Made by a program: the position numbers and the translations under genes. Shown piece after piece: positions 39,347 through 50,666 of a stretch of DNA of 64,000 nt; the first letter of the stretch is position 1; the number at the start of each line of letters is the position of its first letter. The notes under the pieces are model-generated. The model was not told the origin of the DNA. It worked only from the letters and a program-made list of their open reading frames with translations, and searched no databases. Source of the DNA: Plantago ovata (taxonomy: Eukaryota; Streptophyta; Magnoliopsida; Lamiales; Plantaginaceae); contig CM051455.1 in the NCBI GenBank assembly GCA_028274465.1, positions 40,875,129 through 40,939,128 of the forward strand. Direction: 5' to 3'.

Positions 39347-40479
39347 TCACTTAAAAACCTGCCTAGCCAGTTTCACACTCATATCAGTGTAAAACATGTT
39401 CTTTATAATCCTCCAACAACGCTATTTATAAGGTGTACACTTATTTTTGTGAATTTTATTTAGTAATAAGAAGTAAATAGTTAAATGTGATTGATTGTTC
39501 TCCAACAATCTTATGATGACTGATTCACTGCGAAATTTCTCAAACACACATAAATCATAACAAAGTGCATGGAAAACTACGTACAAATTATCCGAATAGC
39601 AGTTCAGGGTTACTGCACCAATCTAAATGATCAGGTTTCCAACCATTAACACTCAGGAGCATTATATAGAGCCTAAACCAAGATTAGAAAAGGAAAAGAT
39701 AAAAAATAAAAACTAAACAAGTACTACTACTTACTCTATTTCGTTAACACTTTCTTTTTCTGCGTTACATTATAAATTTTCTAAGTGTATTTGTAACATT
39801 TTTTTAAAATGTACTTTTTGCTTGAATGTTGTCGAAAGTATCAAGTTATATATTAAAAGATTCAAAATCAAATTCCATAAATTTTTCATGGCCATTGAAA
39901 GAAAAGAAAGAAATTCTTCATATGCCAAAATTGTGCTCCTACATGACTAAAACATTTTTAATACATTAATTATTAATGTAAAGACTATACTTAAATTAGA
40001 TAATGCAATAGGGAAGGATTTTATTTACTTATTAAATAATAATTACTCAAAATATTATGCGTTAAATGAGTGTTTACATAAATTTTTATAAGTAATCCGC
40101 TACAAAGGCTGCAAAAGTAAAAAAAAAAAAATTACACTCGTTAAATCTTTGATATTAATTACTATTAATCTTCCTTATACAGTTATACGTACTACTTTAT
40201 ATTACTGTCACTAAAGTTTTACTCTTTATCAAGGTTTTAAAAGAAATGGAGGAAATACTAGTAGTACTACTGTACTAGTCTATCACTGATGAGTCAATGC
40301 ATACATTCAATTTTATTTTATTTTCCATTCAGAAGCTCTGCATTTATTACAGAAAAATACAGAGTCATTTAAGTGTTCTGTTCCCAAGAAAACTCCCATT
40401 AGGCCTTAGCCAATTGCACAGCACTCCTTCTTCCAATCTGTACACCTCTTCACCAGCTCTGCTTGTTTTATCAATCATC
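39347..40479 (+). promoter_or_regulatory. Intergenic DNA and MTP8 promoter
   Basis: AT-rich. The 150 bases before the MTP8 ATG are C/T-rich (leader-like). No clear TATA box, repeat or gene. Confidence 0.35.
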
Positions 40480-42552
40480 ATGGATGTAAAAACTCCATTG
40501 CTGTCCACTGAGAAAAATCGAACGTTGTGCTGTATAACATCTTTGAAAAGTGACTTTTTATCTAAATTACCTGACAAAGTCAAGTCAGGGCTTGATCCTG
40601 AAGCACCTTCCCTCCATCTTGACATCTCTAAAACATCTGGCTTAGCTCAAGGTACGTAATCACTCTTCTATTCCTGTTCTATTAGTCTTTTCTATGTTAT
40701 CTTTGTGATTGTAGACATTGGTTAAGTCTTCAAGATTTTAGGTGAGAAACTCTAGCTTTAATTTATCTATGTATATTCTTAGGCCTTGAACACTTGGCAT
40801 TTGGGAGCAGTTCAGTCTAGATTGTGTTTTTCATGTATATGTTGTGTTTATTATGATTGTAGGCGAAAAAGAGTACTACGAACAACAATTCGCAACACTG
40901 AGATCGTTTGATGAAGTTGACTCTCTGGATTCGCCGAATGTGATTGACGAAGAGCTAGATCGCCAAGAACAAGAACAAAATGAACTAGCCATGAACATTT
41001 CTAACTGGGCTAATGTCTTCCTTCTTGCATTCAAGGTACACGAACCTCGAAAATTCGTTTAATTCAGGTTATGCAGGGTTTTTATATATGTCTATGGTGT
41101 GAAGAATTAATAATTCAGGTTTTTGCAAACATTTCAGATATATGCAACAGTACAAAGTGGTTCGTTGGCCATTGCAGCGTCTACTCTTGATTCCCTGCTC
41201 GATCTTATGGCTGGTGGCATACTTTGGTTCACTCACTTGTCGATGAAGAGCATCAACATTTACAAGTACCCTATTGGGAAACTGAGAGTGCAGCCAGTAG
41301 GCATTATCATTTTCGCAGCAATCATGGCAACCCTTGGTATATATAATTTGCTTTTGATCTTGAAATTTCAATTAGCTTTGAGGAATAGTACTAAGTACTA
41401 ACTAAATTTTATTATTTCAGGCTTCCAGGTGCTAGTTCAAGCAGTGGAGCAGCTGATCAAAGACGTACCTTCGGAGAAGATGGGCTCAAATCAACTGTTG
41501 TGGCTGTACATCATAATGCTCACTGCAACAGGGGTGAAACTCATACTTTGGCTCTACTGCAGAAGCTCCGGGAACAAGATTGTCCGTGCCTACGCAAAGG
41601 TCCTCTGATTTTAGCTTTTGGCCTTATTTGTCATTAAGCTTTATAAATACTTGTTCAGTTCTCACTTTAGCTTTTTAATTCATCAGGACCATTATTTTGA
41701 TGTGGTTACAAATGTGGTTGGACTTATAGCTGCTGTTCTTGGCGACAAATTTTATTGGTGGATCGATCCTGCTGGTGCTATTGCTTTGGCTGTCTACACC
41801 ATCACGAATTGGTCTGGAACCGTGCTAGAAAATGCAGGTATGAATATTTGAAATTTTTCGAGTGTTAATTTGATGAGAAGTACATGATTCAAGGTGTGTA
41901 GTAAGTGTAGATAAGGATATTGAGATTGAAATTGAACTCATAGTTTGTGAAATGTACAAGTGTTGTAAGTTTAACATCTAAGCTATTGCAAAATGCCTCA
42001 TTCACTTTCCAAAAGTCGGATTTTCGTGTTATCAGAGACAGATTCTAGGTAGCTTGCCCTGCTTCTTATACATCTTACTAAACTTGGTCTGGGAGAAGTT
42101 GATAAACCAGCATATTACGAACTTACATATGTTAAAAATATTGTTGTGTATATAGTTTCGCTAGTGGGACAAACGGCTCCTCCTGAAGTGCTGCAGAAAC
42201 TCACTTACCTTGTTCTAAGGCACGATTCTCAGATTAAGCGTGTTGACACAGTTCGTGCATACACATTCGGTGTTCTGTACTTTGTTGAGGTAATGCCTTT
42301 ACTCACATTTAAAACTGATACCTTAATCTATGTTCTGTAACAGTACTACTATAACTTGAGGTGAAATTACAGGTTGACATAGAACTTCCAGAGGATTTGC
42401 CTCTCAAGGAAGCGCATGCAATTGGTGAATCGCTGCAGATCAAGATCGAAGAACTCCCTGAAGTTGAACGCGCGTTTGTTCATCTTGATTATGAATGTGA
42501 TCACAAGCCAGAACATACCATCCTCAGCAAACTCCCAAACAGTGACCCTTAA
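40480..42552 (+). CDS. MTP8: Manganese (iron) CDF transporter, metal tolerance protein 8
   Basis: Seven exons: 40480-40651, 40863-41035, 41138-41336, 41421-41599, 41687-41837, 42156-42289, 42373-42552; 395 residues. It belongs to the Mn-type cation diffusion facilitators, proton antiporters that load Mn (and in MTP8 also Fe) into the vacuole. The Mn-group DxxxD motifs are present twice: DSLLD (133-137) and DHYFD (242-246). Other family blocks are [13 protein letters not shown] (158-170), WWIDPAGAI (265-273), DTVRAYTFG (322-330) and the cytosolic C-terminal domain with [10 protein letters not shown] and [10 protein letters not shown]. The N-terminus ([27 protein letters not shown]) fits MTP8 better than MTP9/10/11, which is why that symbol was chosen. 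The start is the ATG before DVKTPLL. Confidence 0.9.
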
Positions 42553-43479
42553 AGTTGCATGCCCCTAAATCCTAATCACTGGCCATTAGAGTTGGCCTCA
42601 TACTTCCTTAGGCGTATTAGTTAATTATTATGTTAGGAAGGAAGACTTAGTCGTGGGAGTGTAGTTAAATGTTTGATGTAAAGACCCTCCAAGTGTACTC
42701 AATGTTGAAACAACTTTTTTAGTTGTACACCAAGTGGTCAAACTTTCAACTTTCAAAAGTCAAAACCACCACCACCAACCCAAGTTTTCATACTCCATAT
42801 TTATGACATTCTTAGAAATCTAAAAATGAAATACTCCTTACTAGTAATATTTTACTTTCGAAAAAAAAGTTTGTTGTGCCAATATTAAAATTGTTACTAC
42901 ACTGATCAGTATTGACACATCCATGTTGTTTACCCACACCGGGGCTCAGGATGTGTATTTCAGTCCAAGTACATAGTATAATTTTAAAAATAAAGAAACT
43001 TGTATATCTTCTCAAGCTTCACACCTGTAAATTCAAATATGAATCTCATGCAATTTTCAAAGTATATATAACGGACGGATCGGGTTGTGCCCCTACCCTA
43101 CCTATTTTGAAGCATATACTTAGTGCCTCGTTTCTAATTTTAGGATAGTATGTTTTCCCATTTCTAGTGATGTACATTTACATGATGATCACATGCCTTC
43201 TGATCAACATTTTGTGTATAAAGAATTGCTTCGCAAATAGTGTTAGACTCTAAATGTAGTACTGAGAATTTATTCAACAATTTATGTTTAAAATAAACTT
43301 CAAGGAACACAATTTTACAATATAGTTTTTTGTTTTCTTTTTATTTTAATTTCACTGTTTTCAAAACCGTAAATACTAAGCAAATTATACTTAACTAGGA
43401 GTATGACTAATGTGTAATAAAGTATTGAAATTGTAACTGATTTGTAATTAGAAAAAAAAAAAAAAAAAAAAGAGACCAA
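42553..43479. other. Intergenic, nothing recognised
   Basis: MTP8 3' flank, then AT-rich DNA with a poly-A tract at 43452-43471. No gene or repeat ends. Confidence 0.4.
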
Positions 43480-43737
43480 GGCTCTGTTATCTTCGTCCGA
43501 ACATTGATTATTTTAAGTTCAATTCAGTTCAAATGCATTAAGTTCAGTTCAATTCAGTTCAGATGCATTAAGTTCAATTCAGTTCAAATTTGTTTAATAG
43601 TATTTTATACTACAAATAAGTTTAGTTCAGTTCACTTTAGTTTTATTCAGTTCAGTCCAATTTAGCTCAACTTCATTCAGTTCAATATAATTCAATTCAG
43701 TTTTGTACAGTTCTGTTAAGACGAATATAACATAGCC
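43480..43737. mobile_element. hAT-like MITE, GGCTCTGTTAT family (about 258 bp)
   Basis: Left end GGCTCTGTTATCTTCGTCCG; right end, reverse complement, GGCTATGTTATATTCGTCTT. The interior is made of AATTCAGTTCAGATGCATTA-type repeats, the complement of the GAACTGAACT repeats at 34154-34408. Confidence 0.7.
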
Positions 43738-43860
43738 TAAACTAATTAAAAACGTTCAACAATCAATACACAAGAAGCCCACCAATTGAACATTCACTCG
43801 GCCTGTCACCAACCAAGTCCAAGTCAGGACCCAAGTCCACTTGTAGTGTTACCTATATAC

Positions 43861-44619
43861 TATGTTTAAGATCTCGTCTCGGAGTCCATCTCGGACGACC
43901 TACTGAGAAGGGTTAACCCGGGTCAACCCGGGTCATCTCGGACATTTGTATCGGTGTTGTCTCGGAATAGATTAAAAATATGTAAAATTATATATAATAA
44001 ATAAATACTATACATATTTAATGTAATAGGAGTATAATTAAAAAAAAAACAAGTATTACACATTTATCCTAATTCATCATAACTATTGGACTGTTTTGCA
44101 AATATAACATTTTTAGGAGTCTCGAGACTTGGAGTACTAATTGTCTAATGACTGTAATTCACTTTCGCTCCAATAAATTATCTAATTCATTGAACTCTGC
44201 CAATTCTTTGGAGCTCAAAATTCTAATCTTCCAATGGCGCTTCATCCATCTAATGCTTACAGATCTAGCTTCATTTTCTCAAGAATCAAAGATGGAGTTA
44301 ATTTAAATCTTCTCTCAAGACTTATAAACATTACCGTCTTCTTCAAAAATGGCGATTGCCATCTCCAGCCTCCAAGCCTCTCACTTCGCCCCAATCCTCT
44401 CACTTTTCGATGCCTTTTCTTCTTCGCATCGGATTTGTTTGCCCAGATCTGATACACTTCGACCCCTTTTCTTTTCTTTTTTAATTTTTACTTTATTTTC
44501 TCCTGGTTACCTTTGTCTCCGAGATTTTACCGATTCTTGTACGTATCGGCCCGCTGAGGGCTCCGATACCCGGTATACCCGGGTTGATCCGGGTCAACCC
44601 GCCGGGTTTTTAAACATAG
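43861..44619 (+). mobile_element. Mutator-like element with 9-bp target duplication, possible Pack-MULE (759 bp)
   Basis: Flanked by perfect 9-bp repeats CCTATATAC at 43852-43860 and 44620-44628. The ends pair as TATGTTTAAGATCTCG and, reverse complement, CTATGTTTAAAAACCCGG, with further imperfect pairing of GTCTCGGAG/GTATCGGAG and GGGTTAACCCGGGTCAACCC in both halves. The interior 44220-44500 is C-richer and less AT-rich (ATGGCGCTTCATCCATC, then ATGGCGATTGCCATCTCC), like captured gene sequence, though no protein family is recognised. Confidence 0.7.
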
Positions 44620-44635
44620 CCTATATACAGTATAA

Positions 44636-44636
<1 letters not shown>

Positions 44637-44712
<76 letters not shown>
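44637..44712. repeat. (TA)n microsatellite
   Basis: About 37 TA units directly downstream of the MULE. Confidence 0.95.
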
Positions 44713-44718
<6 letters not shown>

Positions 44719-45127
44719 ATAAAAAGGGATTTTGGTTAGGGCAATTAATCAATTCTTGTTCACGACAAACAAGAAGACTGAATCAATTCCCAAATCTTAG
44801 GTAGGTTCCGACGATGGGCGTTTTGAAGAAAGAGGGTGACGATTTGGTTAGTGGTCCTGTCGATTATTCCAAGGAGAGAGTAGAGTTTGATTATAATAAA
44901 CCCCTTCCTGATATGAAGGAGGTGGAGGAGTAATAAGATTGTGTATATGCCGGAGGACAAGGAGGAGATTGATTGTCAGCAGCTTCTGACAGAGGAAAAG
45001 GTTGCCATGGAGAGATATGCATCACTACTACAAAAGGAGATGGTAACCAAATACCTGCCAAGACTGGAGGAGAAAATTAAGCATGATCCAGACTATTATT
45101 CCACTTCCACCCATGATGACATTACTA

Positions 45128-45417
45128 AGTGGTCTAACTTAACATGACCGATGCTCAATTGCTGGAACTGATGCATATTGATACCCCCTCCACTGTTGTT
45201 ACCCCCTATGATATCCGTCTCCTAAGTGGTTTAACATGATCGATGCTCAATGGCTGGAACTGATGCATATTGACACCCCCTTCACTGTTGTTACCCCCTA
45301 TGATATCCGTCCCCTAAGTGGTTTAACATGACCGATGTTCAATTGCTGATGCATATTGAGTCATTGACACCCCCTCCACTACTCCCTATGAAATCCGTCT
45401 CCTACGACTCTATCTAA
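45128..45417 (+). repeat. Three tandem ~92-bp copies inside a coding exon
   Basis: Copies begin CTAAGTGGT at about 45128, 45221 and 45313. Each contains GATGCTCAATTGCTGG, GATGCATATTGA, CACCCCCTCCACT and TATGATATCCGTC. Translated they repeat KWFNM-D-AQ-LEL-HID ... YDIR-L, equivalent to one KWFEMSDEELL...YHILELRLY segment in unit 2. Confidence 0.85.
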
Positions 45418-45582
45418 GGTCTTCTCCAGCAGTTGATACTCACTTTGAGCCTTAAATCCGCCACATCAGCATTCCACTCAATTTAAACCTCAACACTCCA
45501 ACACAGTTACTCCCCTTCAACCTCTCTTTTATTTTTCATTTTATCATTTCTTTTAATACTTCATTATTAATCTCATTATCAC

Positions 45583-47260
45583 GCCCCAAAACCAAAATAC
45601 GATTTTTAAAGATTTTTAAAAGACGCGACCGACCGTGTATCGCAAGATGGTCTTACGCCAACACGAAGTGTCAACAAAACATAAGCATAACTTTACGGAA
45701 ACATAAACTTTGTAAAAAGGAACTGTGTCCAAGAGTAAATATCAGAGCAAACTAAAACCCAAAGCAACAGTCTTCGAAACTAGCTACAAGTCTCTAGCTC
45801 AAACAACTAAAAAGCCAGGTCTGAACAAAAAGAAATCCTACAAAGAACAATAACTCGAAAACTCCCAAGCAAACTCTAACACTGCTCACCCTGCTGACCG
45901 TCTGTAAAAAAAAGGAGTAAGGGGTGAGCTACAAACTCAGTAAGAGAATATCCTGGCACCTCCACCCGGATCAAGTAATGCTTCAAAATCATACATATAT
46001 ACATACAATAATATCACACGTAACAAAAGGTGCATGGAAAACGTAACGAAACATTTCGGCTCAACAGGCATGTACCTATGGCCACTAGTATAAGTCCGGT
46101 GGCACAGAGGTCGGCTTTACATAACAGAACAAAACAAAGTACCCTACCAAAGGGCATAACAAAAAGGCCTAGCACGACGAAATTCCCCGAAGGGTACAGA
46201 ACAGTTCACAGGCACATCTGGAGCTCAAACATAACATTAGTCCATGCACTAGACAAAAACGGTTTACATTCATCACATGCAAAATTTCAAAACATTTACT
46301 TTGGGTAACACACTTGATCCTTATTTTCCTACTATATCAAGCCCCATAACTTGATATAATAGTTTTTATGAAAATCATTCACAAAACTTGAATATACAAT
46401 AAATCATACTTTTTATAGGTAATAATAGTACTCAAAATATAAGCTTTGGTGTCAGAATATCCCCTTACCTTAACTAAACCGTAAGCTCCAAAACTCACAA
46501 GCTGCTAACCCGACCTAAGTACCTAACCAAACAGAGGAGAGTAGTATAAATACTACGCGAAATCTAGACTAGCAGCTGAACTTAAACAGAGCAAAGTAAA
46601 TAAATGGGGACAAGGGGACAAGAGATGGTGCATCACTGCATCAACGATGACATCATCTCAAGAACAAACAAAATCAAAGGTGCAGCAGAGCATACGGAAA
46701 TTGAAAGGGAAGGAATTGAGTTGGGTAAATTGCACTATAATCCCCAAAATTGACCAATGACAACATGACAAGAATCAATTCACGGGACCCAACAATTCTA
46801 AACCTCTTATGCTGAAACAGAAACGTAAATATGATACAAATACTGACAAAGTAACAGAGTGGAGAGAGATGATGTTTTCGGCCAATGACGAAAGAAGAAG
46901 GCATAAAAATAATTTTACAATGAGGGCTTAAAAGAATAAAGAAATTCATCACCAACCTTGATCGAGATGAAAAGGACGGTACAGTTAGGAGCAGCAAACA
47001 AGCCAAATAAATTCTGAAAAGTGACCAGAACAGTACCGAGTGAATTAACGTATTTCACTGATTTAAACAACTGATTGAAGCAAACGAAGGATGAGCCCTT
47101 ACCAGAAAAATTGAGAACGGCGCTGAGGGAGAGAAAGATACGAAACCTAGCTTTCTTCTGTGTTTAGCGTAGTATCTGAAGAATATAAGTAATAAGTCAG
47201 AAAAGTCTAAATAAGAAATTTACTTAATGGCCACCTCTAGAATCCTGCACGCATGGTTGG
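45583..47260 (-). mobile_element. LTR-type retrotransposon remnant in the pseudogene intron (tentative)
   Basis: The minus strand ends in ...GGTTTTGGGGCGTGATA at 45583, like the 3' terminus of many plant LTRs (GGGGCGTGACA). The interior has the GC-richer, gene-less composition of a large LTR, with TACTGAGTTTGTAGCTCACCCC-like sequence at 45925-45945. No protein domain, partner LTR or exact left end was found, so this may be a solo LTR. Confidence 0.35.
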
Positions 47261-47310
47261 TCTCGGGACAGCACGCAACGAGGACGTTGCGCAATTTAAG
47301 AGGGGGTGAT

Positions 47311-47614
47311 TGTAACGCCCCAGATTTCAGAAGCTTAAAAGGGTTGAGAACGCTACTCATACCAGCAAGGTGCACCTTTCTTTTCGGGAATTCACCTAGA
47401 AGAACTTCAGAGTTAAGCGTGCTTGCTCTGGAGCAATTCTAGGATGGGTGACCCACTGGGAAGTTCCCGGTGCGCGCACGAGTGAGGACAAAGTGCGCGG
47501 ATTAGAACCTGTGTTGGTCTGTGGGGCCAGCATATCACCCCGGAGAGCGCCCATGAGTAACCTTGCCGGCCCGTTGGGCTGGGTCTCGGCCCGTTTGTTG
47601 GCCGGGTCGTTACA
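47311..47614 (+). mobile_element. Cassandra-type LTR carrying a 5S rRNA-derived region
   Basis: A 304-bp LTR with TGTAACGCCCC at the left and GTCGTTACA at the right. Positions about 47358-47475 follow the 5S rRNA gene: CATACCAGCA, AGTTAAGCGTGCTTG (box A region, 47411-47425) and AGGATGGGTGACC (box C, 47441-47453), then CTGGGAAGTTCCCGGTG. The preceding AAGAGGGGGTGAT looks like a polypurine tract, so this could be the 3' LTR of a truncated element. No 5-bp target duplication is visible. Confidence 0.85.
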
Positions 47615-47754
47615 CTCATTTTCATTATTATTAATTAATTGCAATTACATTATGCAAGGGTGTATTTTGCGTAAGATTTGTAATTTTGTCATTATGTAAC
47701 GGTGTATTATTTTTTATTTGTGATATGAATTATTAAATATTATAAATGTATACA

Positions 47755-47935
47755 AAATTAAAAAAAGGAATAAAATACAATTTAAAAAGAATAAAATTAA
47801 GAAGAAAAGGAAAGAAATCAAGAAAGCAAAGAAAAGAGAAGTAAACGAAATAAAAAAAAAAAACAAAGAAAAGCCAATGAAATGGAACATAAAATAAGAA
47901 AAGAAATAAAAAATAAAAAAAAAGGAAAAAATAGG
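47755..47935. repeat. Long purine-rich (A/G) tract
   Basis: About 180 bases almost free of C and with few T on the plus strand, made of AAAAAG/GAAAAG units. Its complement reads as a Phe-rich frame that is compositional, not a gene. Confidence 0.85.
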
Positions 47936-48531
47936 TGATGAGTCTTTTGCTTTTCACCTCAAACATTTGAGGTGAGAAGAAAATCTTTACTCCTCATAAT
48001 GCTTCCAACAGAGCCTTATGGGACTCAAATGTCCATTTAAGTATCTGCTGGAGAAGTCCTAACTCAACTTGCCCTCACCCAAGTAACCACTATTCATCCC
48101 TTTTTTTGTTTTTTAGATTTTTTGACGTTCTAGTTATATCTGCAAACTTGTAGGCTACATTCTGTACGTATATATTTGCTGAACTCATACCTTGAATCAT
48201 CTTTTGTAGGGTTTTGGTGTGAGTGTGCGTCCTCGGATTGGGTTGAGTCCCTCCAGTGTTCTTCCACCCTCTTCATGTCTTCTGTGCGGGCATTCTCCTC
48301 GAGACAACTTTGACGAGTTTCTGGGACTGGCTAACTGGGCTATTAAACATTACAACGACCGCAACCAAAAGGAGCTGGTAGTTAAGGAAGTTAAAAATGT
48401 GTGCTTTTCACGGAGGGATTATGATACCGGTGCTCTCAAATATTACATCACATTCACTGCAGCAACGAAATCATTAATTAAATTGAAAGCAGCACTGACG
48501 AGACTCTCCAAACTAAGGTTGCACATATACC

Positions 48532-49427
48532 GGGTAAAAAGCATTTTTGGTCCTCCAAGTCGCCATCCTCTTCGATTTTGGTCCCCGCTCTCACGCTCTC
48601 TGCGCTTTTGGTCCTCTATTTCGTAGAAAACGCCGTATAGGAGCGTGGAGCGTCCGAACTAGCCAATACACGGGATGATGTGCATGCCAGCGTGCCTATT
48701 CAGCCTCCATGTCACTCCACGTCATGTCCACATCCCTTATAAACACACAAAAGCCACACTTCACCACAATTCATCACATGTGGCTGGAACAAGGTGGAAA
48801 CGGAGGGAAAACATAACAATGAAGAAAGAACGAGTAAAACAGAGCACAACCAATTGTGTAAAACAGAGACTAAAACATAGCACGACCAATTGTGTGCAAT
48901 TCATAGCAATTACATCAATAACAACCAAGAAAGAACGAGTAAAAGTAGTAACAATTACCGGATTATCGTAGAATGCACACGTCCAAAACCTCCTCAACGG
49001 ATCCCGTGGGTTGCCAGACTTCATGAATCCAGCTCGAACATTGCAGTCACAGTACTGGACGGTAGACTCACTTTCAGACGATGAAGACGACCTAGGCATC
49101 CACGAATCCCATGAAGAAGAGGACATCTTTTCAGATGTAGAGATTTTCAGACAGATTTGATTTCAACTTTGCAGGTTAGGTTTTTTGGATTTATGATTTG
49201 GGGCAAGAAATCTGTTAAGCTTATAACAGATAAGTCGTCATATGTAGTTCGTCTCAGTGCGTCCGTCTTAGTTCGTCGCAAAATTTCGTCCACATCATCA
49301 CAATTCCTGCCAAATCATCAGGAGGACTATTGACTAGGAAAGAAGGGGACCGTATTAGAATGTATTAAAAAAAAGGACTAAATACGCGGAGGATGGAGAC
49401 TTGGAGGACGAAAAATGCAATTAACCC
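48532..49427 (-). mobile_element. MULE-like element inside pseudogene unit 1, carrying a GRF zinc-finger frame
   Basis: The ends are inverted repeats: left GGGTAAAAAGCATTTTTGGT, right (reverse complement) GGGTTAATTGCATTTTTCGT, both followed by CCTCCAAGTC-CCATCCTC. Such TTxGGTCC-rich ends are common in plant MULEs. It splits VAHIP from HEDLHVVEFCR of the host pseudogene. The minus strand 49126-48761 encodes 121 residues with a Ser-rich N-terminus and YCDCNVRAGFMKSGNP...RRFWTCAFY, which matches a GRF-type zinc finger (C-x-C...NP-x-RRF-x-C). No clean 9-bp target duplication was found. Confidence 0.65.
48761..49126 (-). CDS. GRF-type zinc-finger protein fragment in a MULE-like element
   Basis: 121 codons from ATG. 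Residues 1-20 are Ser/Trp-rich (MSSSSWDSWMPRSSSSSES), residues 24-53 form the GRF-like finger with Cys26, Cys28 and Cys50, and the remainder is hydrophobic. GRF fingers bind single-stranded nucleic acid; short Ser-rich GRF proteins are often carried by plant transposons. The frame ends without a recognised second domain, so it may be one exon of a larger gene or a relic. Confidence 0.5.
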   Translation of the reverse strand: MSSSSWDSWMPRSSSSSESESTVQYCDCNVRAGFMKSGNPRDPLRRFWTCAFYDNPVIVTTFTRSFLVVIDVIAMNCTQLVVLCFSLCFTQLVVLCFTRSFFIVMFSLRFHLVPATCDELW

Positions 49428-49627
49428 CATGAGGATTTGCATGTGGTTGAATTTTGCAGACGCAAGGAATCGCACCGCTTGGTGTCATATCCGATTGATG
49501 AGGTGAAGAGGTTAAATCAAGAAAGGGCACAGTTTCTGGAGAGCATCAAAGGTTTTGATGAAGAATTAGAGATGGAGGAGGATAGCTCATTGTTCAATCG
49601 GAACTTGGATGAAGTGACCAAAAATTC

Positions 49628-50666
49628 TGTAAAACATAATGAATCAAAAATACATATAATTAGCTTGTACAAAATAGGAAATGCAAAGAAATAACGACAT
49701 AAAAAGAACTCTCATCCTGTTTCACAAAACACATTTGCATGAAGATTGAATTCGAGGCCTGCACGGACGCAGTCTCCTTAAAGCAAAATACGCCCTCTCA
49801 CTACGGTGCTTGAGACGTTGAGCGGCTGCTTCCCAAGATACAACGAATTCCGAGATCACTTAGCCGCACAAGCTAGCAATCTCCAGCGAACGAGAACTAA
49901 TGCCTGAATTATGCATAAGGGGAGAAGAAGAGAATAGAATAGGGAGGTTTTTTCTCTTCTTCTATTTCTTTGGATATTTTTCTTACATGTCTTACATCTC
50001 ATATATCTTGTATATGTTCTATCTCTTTACATGTAAGTGAGACCTCTTTATATATGTGAGCATGGAGTATGTAACTCCCAAGTCCTTAAGTGCCTTTCAT
50101 GTCATCTCATAAGTGTCCATCAATATAAAATATTTGGAGCATTATGGATGACAACAAATGTCATGTAAATGACAACAAATGTCATGTTAAATATTTGTAA
50201 CTCCCATGAGTTACAAAAGCTAACATGGGTCAACATCCTTCTAGAAGGTCTTGAGAGGTTGAACCAGCAAAAACCCGGTTTGGTTCACATTCCATGTTCG
50301 AGGGTCGCGATCCACTCGTACACAAGTCCTCTAGTTTCGTGTACCAATCTGATCAGGATTGTACTCAACTCATCTAGCTACACCACTTGGACACCAAGTA
50401 GTAACTAGTAGATTATAAACTAGAGACTTCACTTTATCTCAAGCAATGTGGGGCACACCCACACAACCTTCTTACTTTAAGAACTTATTTCTCACTAACC
50501 CAAAGTCCATTATGGGTATCTAATATATCCATTTGAAGCTCATACGAAGTAGTTTTCGGATATATATTACTTTATCTTAATTACTCAATAATTAAGAAAT
50601 GGTCTCCAAATAAATAAACCACAAAAGGTATTATTTATTTATCATTTTTCTTCATAATTTCCAACA
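49628..50666 (-). repeat. 3' LTR of the copia element (1039 bp)
   Basis: Direct repeat of 54995-56033. By eye the two differ at only two positions (A/T at about 49716 and A/G at 50664). Both are exactly 1039 bp. Confidence 0.93.

Larger units (their letters stand above)
44814..49480 (+). pseudogene. Cystatin-like-fold protein pseudogene, unit 1
   Basis: Exon A runs 44814-45417 and exon B starts at 48210 after TTTTGTAG. The reading opens ATG GGC (MGVLKKEGDD), hits TAATAA at about 44933, and continues in another frame (MPEDKEEIDCQQLLTEEK, EEKIKHDPDY, TKWSN). After a three-copy module (45128-45417) the likely donor is AAG|GTCTTC. Exon B reads GFGVSVRPRIG, NFDEFLGLANWAIKHYN, VKEVKNVCFSRR, LKYYITFTA, then shifts frame to TLQTKVAHIP. 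A MULE-like insertion (48532-49427) separates this from HVVEFCRRK (49437 on). The KYYITFTA / F-x-AKV / VEFCR pattern resembles plant UPF0725/DUF626 and cystatin-fold proteins. Stops, frameshifts and insertions make it non-functional as a whole. The family assignment is tentative. Confidence 0.6.

Noticed and set aside
47358..47475. A genuine 5S rRNA gene
   Set aside because: It carries many differences from 5S rRNA and sits inside TGTAAC...GTTACA LTR ends, which fits Cassandra.
47227..47699. Several open frames on both strands near 47.2-47.7 kb
   Set aside because: They cross the Cassandra LTR and follow its 5S-derived, GC-rich sequence.
47733..47966. Phe/Leu-rich minus-strand frame resembling a membrane protein
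   Set aside because: It is the complement of a purine-rich tract; hydrophobicity is compositional.
50169..50408. 79-codon frame repeated identically at 55536-55775
   Set aside because: It lies within the copia LTRs on the opposite strand to the element; it is duplicated only because the LTR is.
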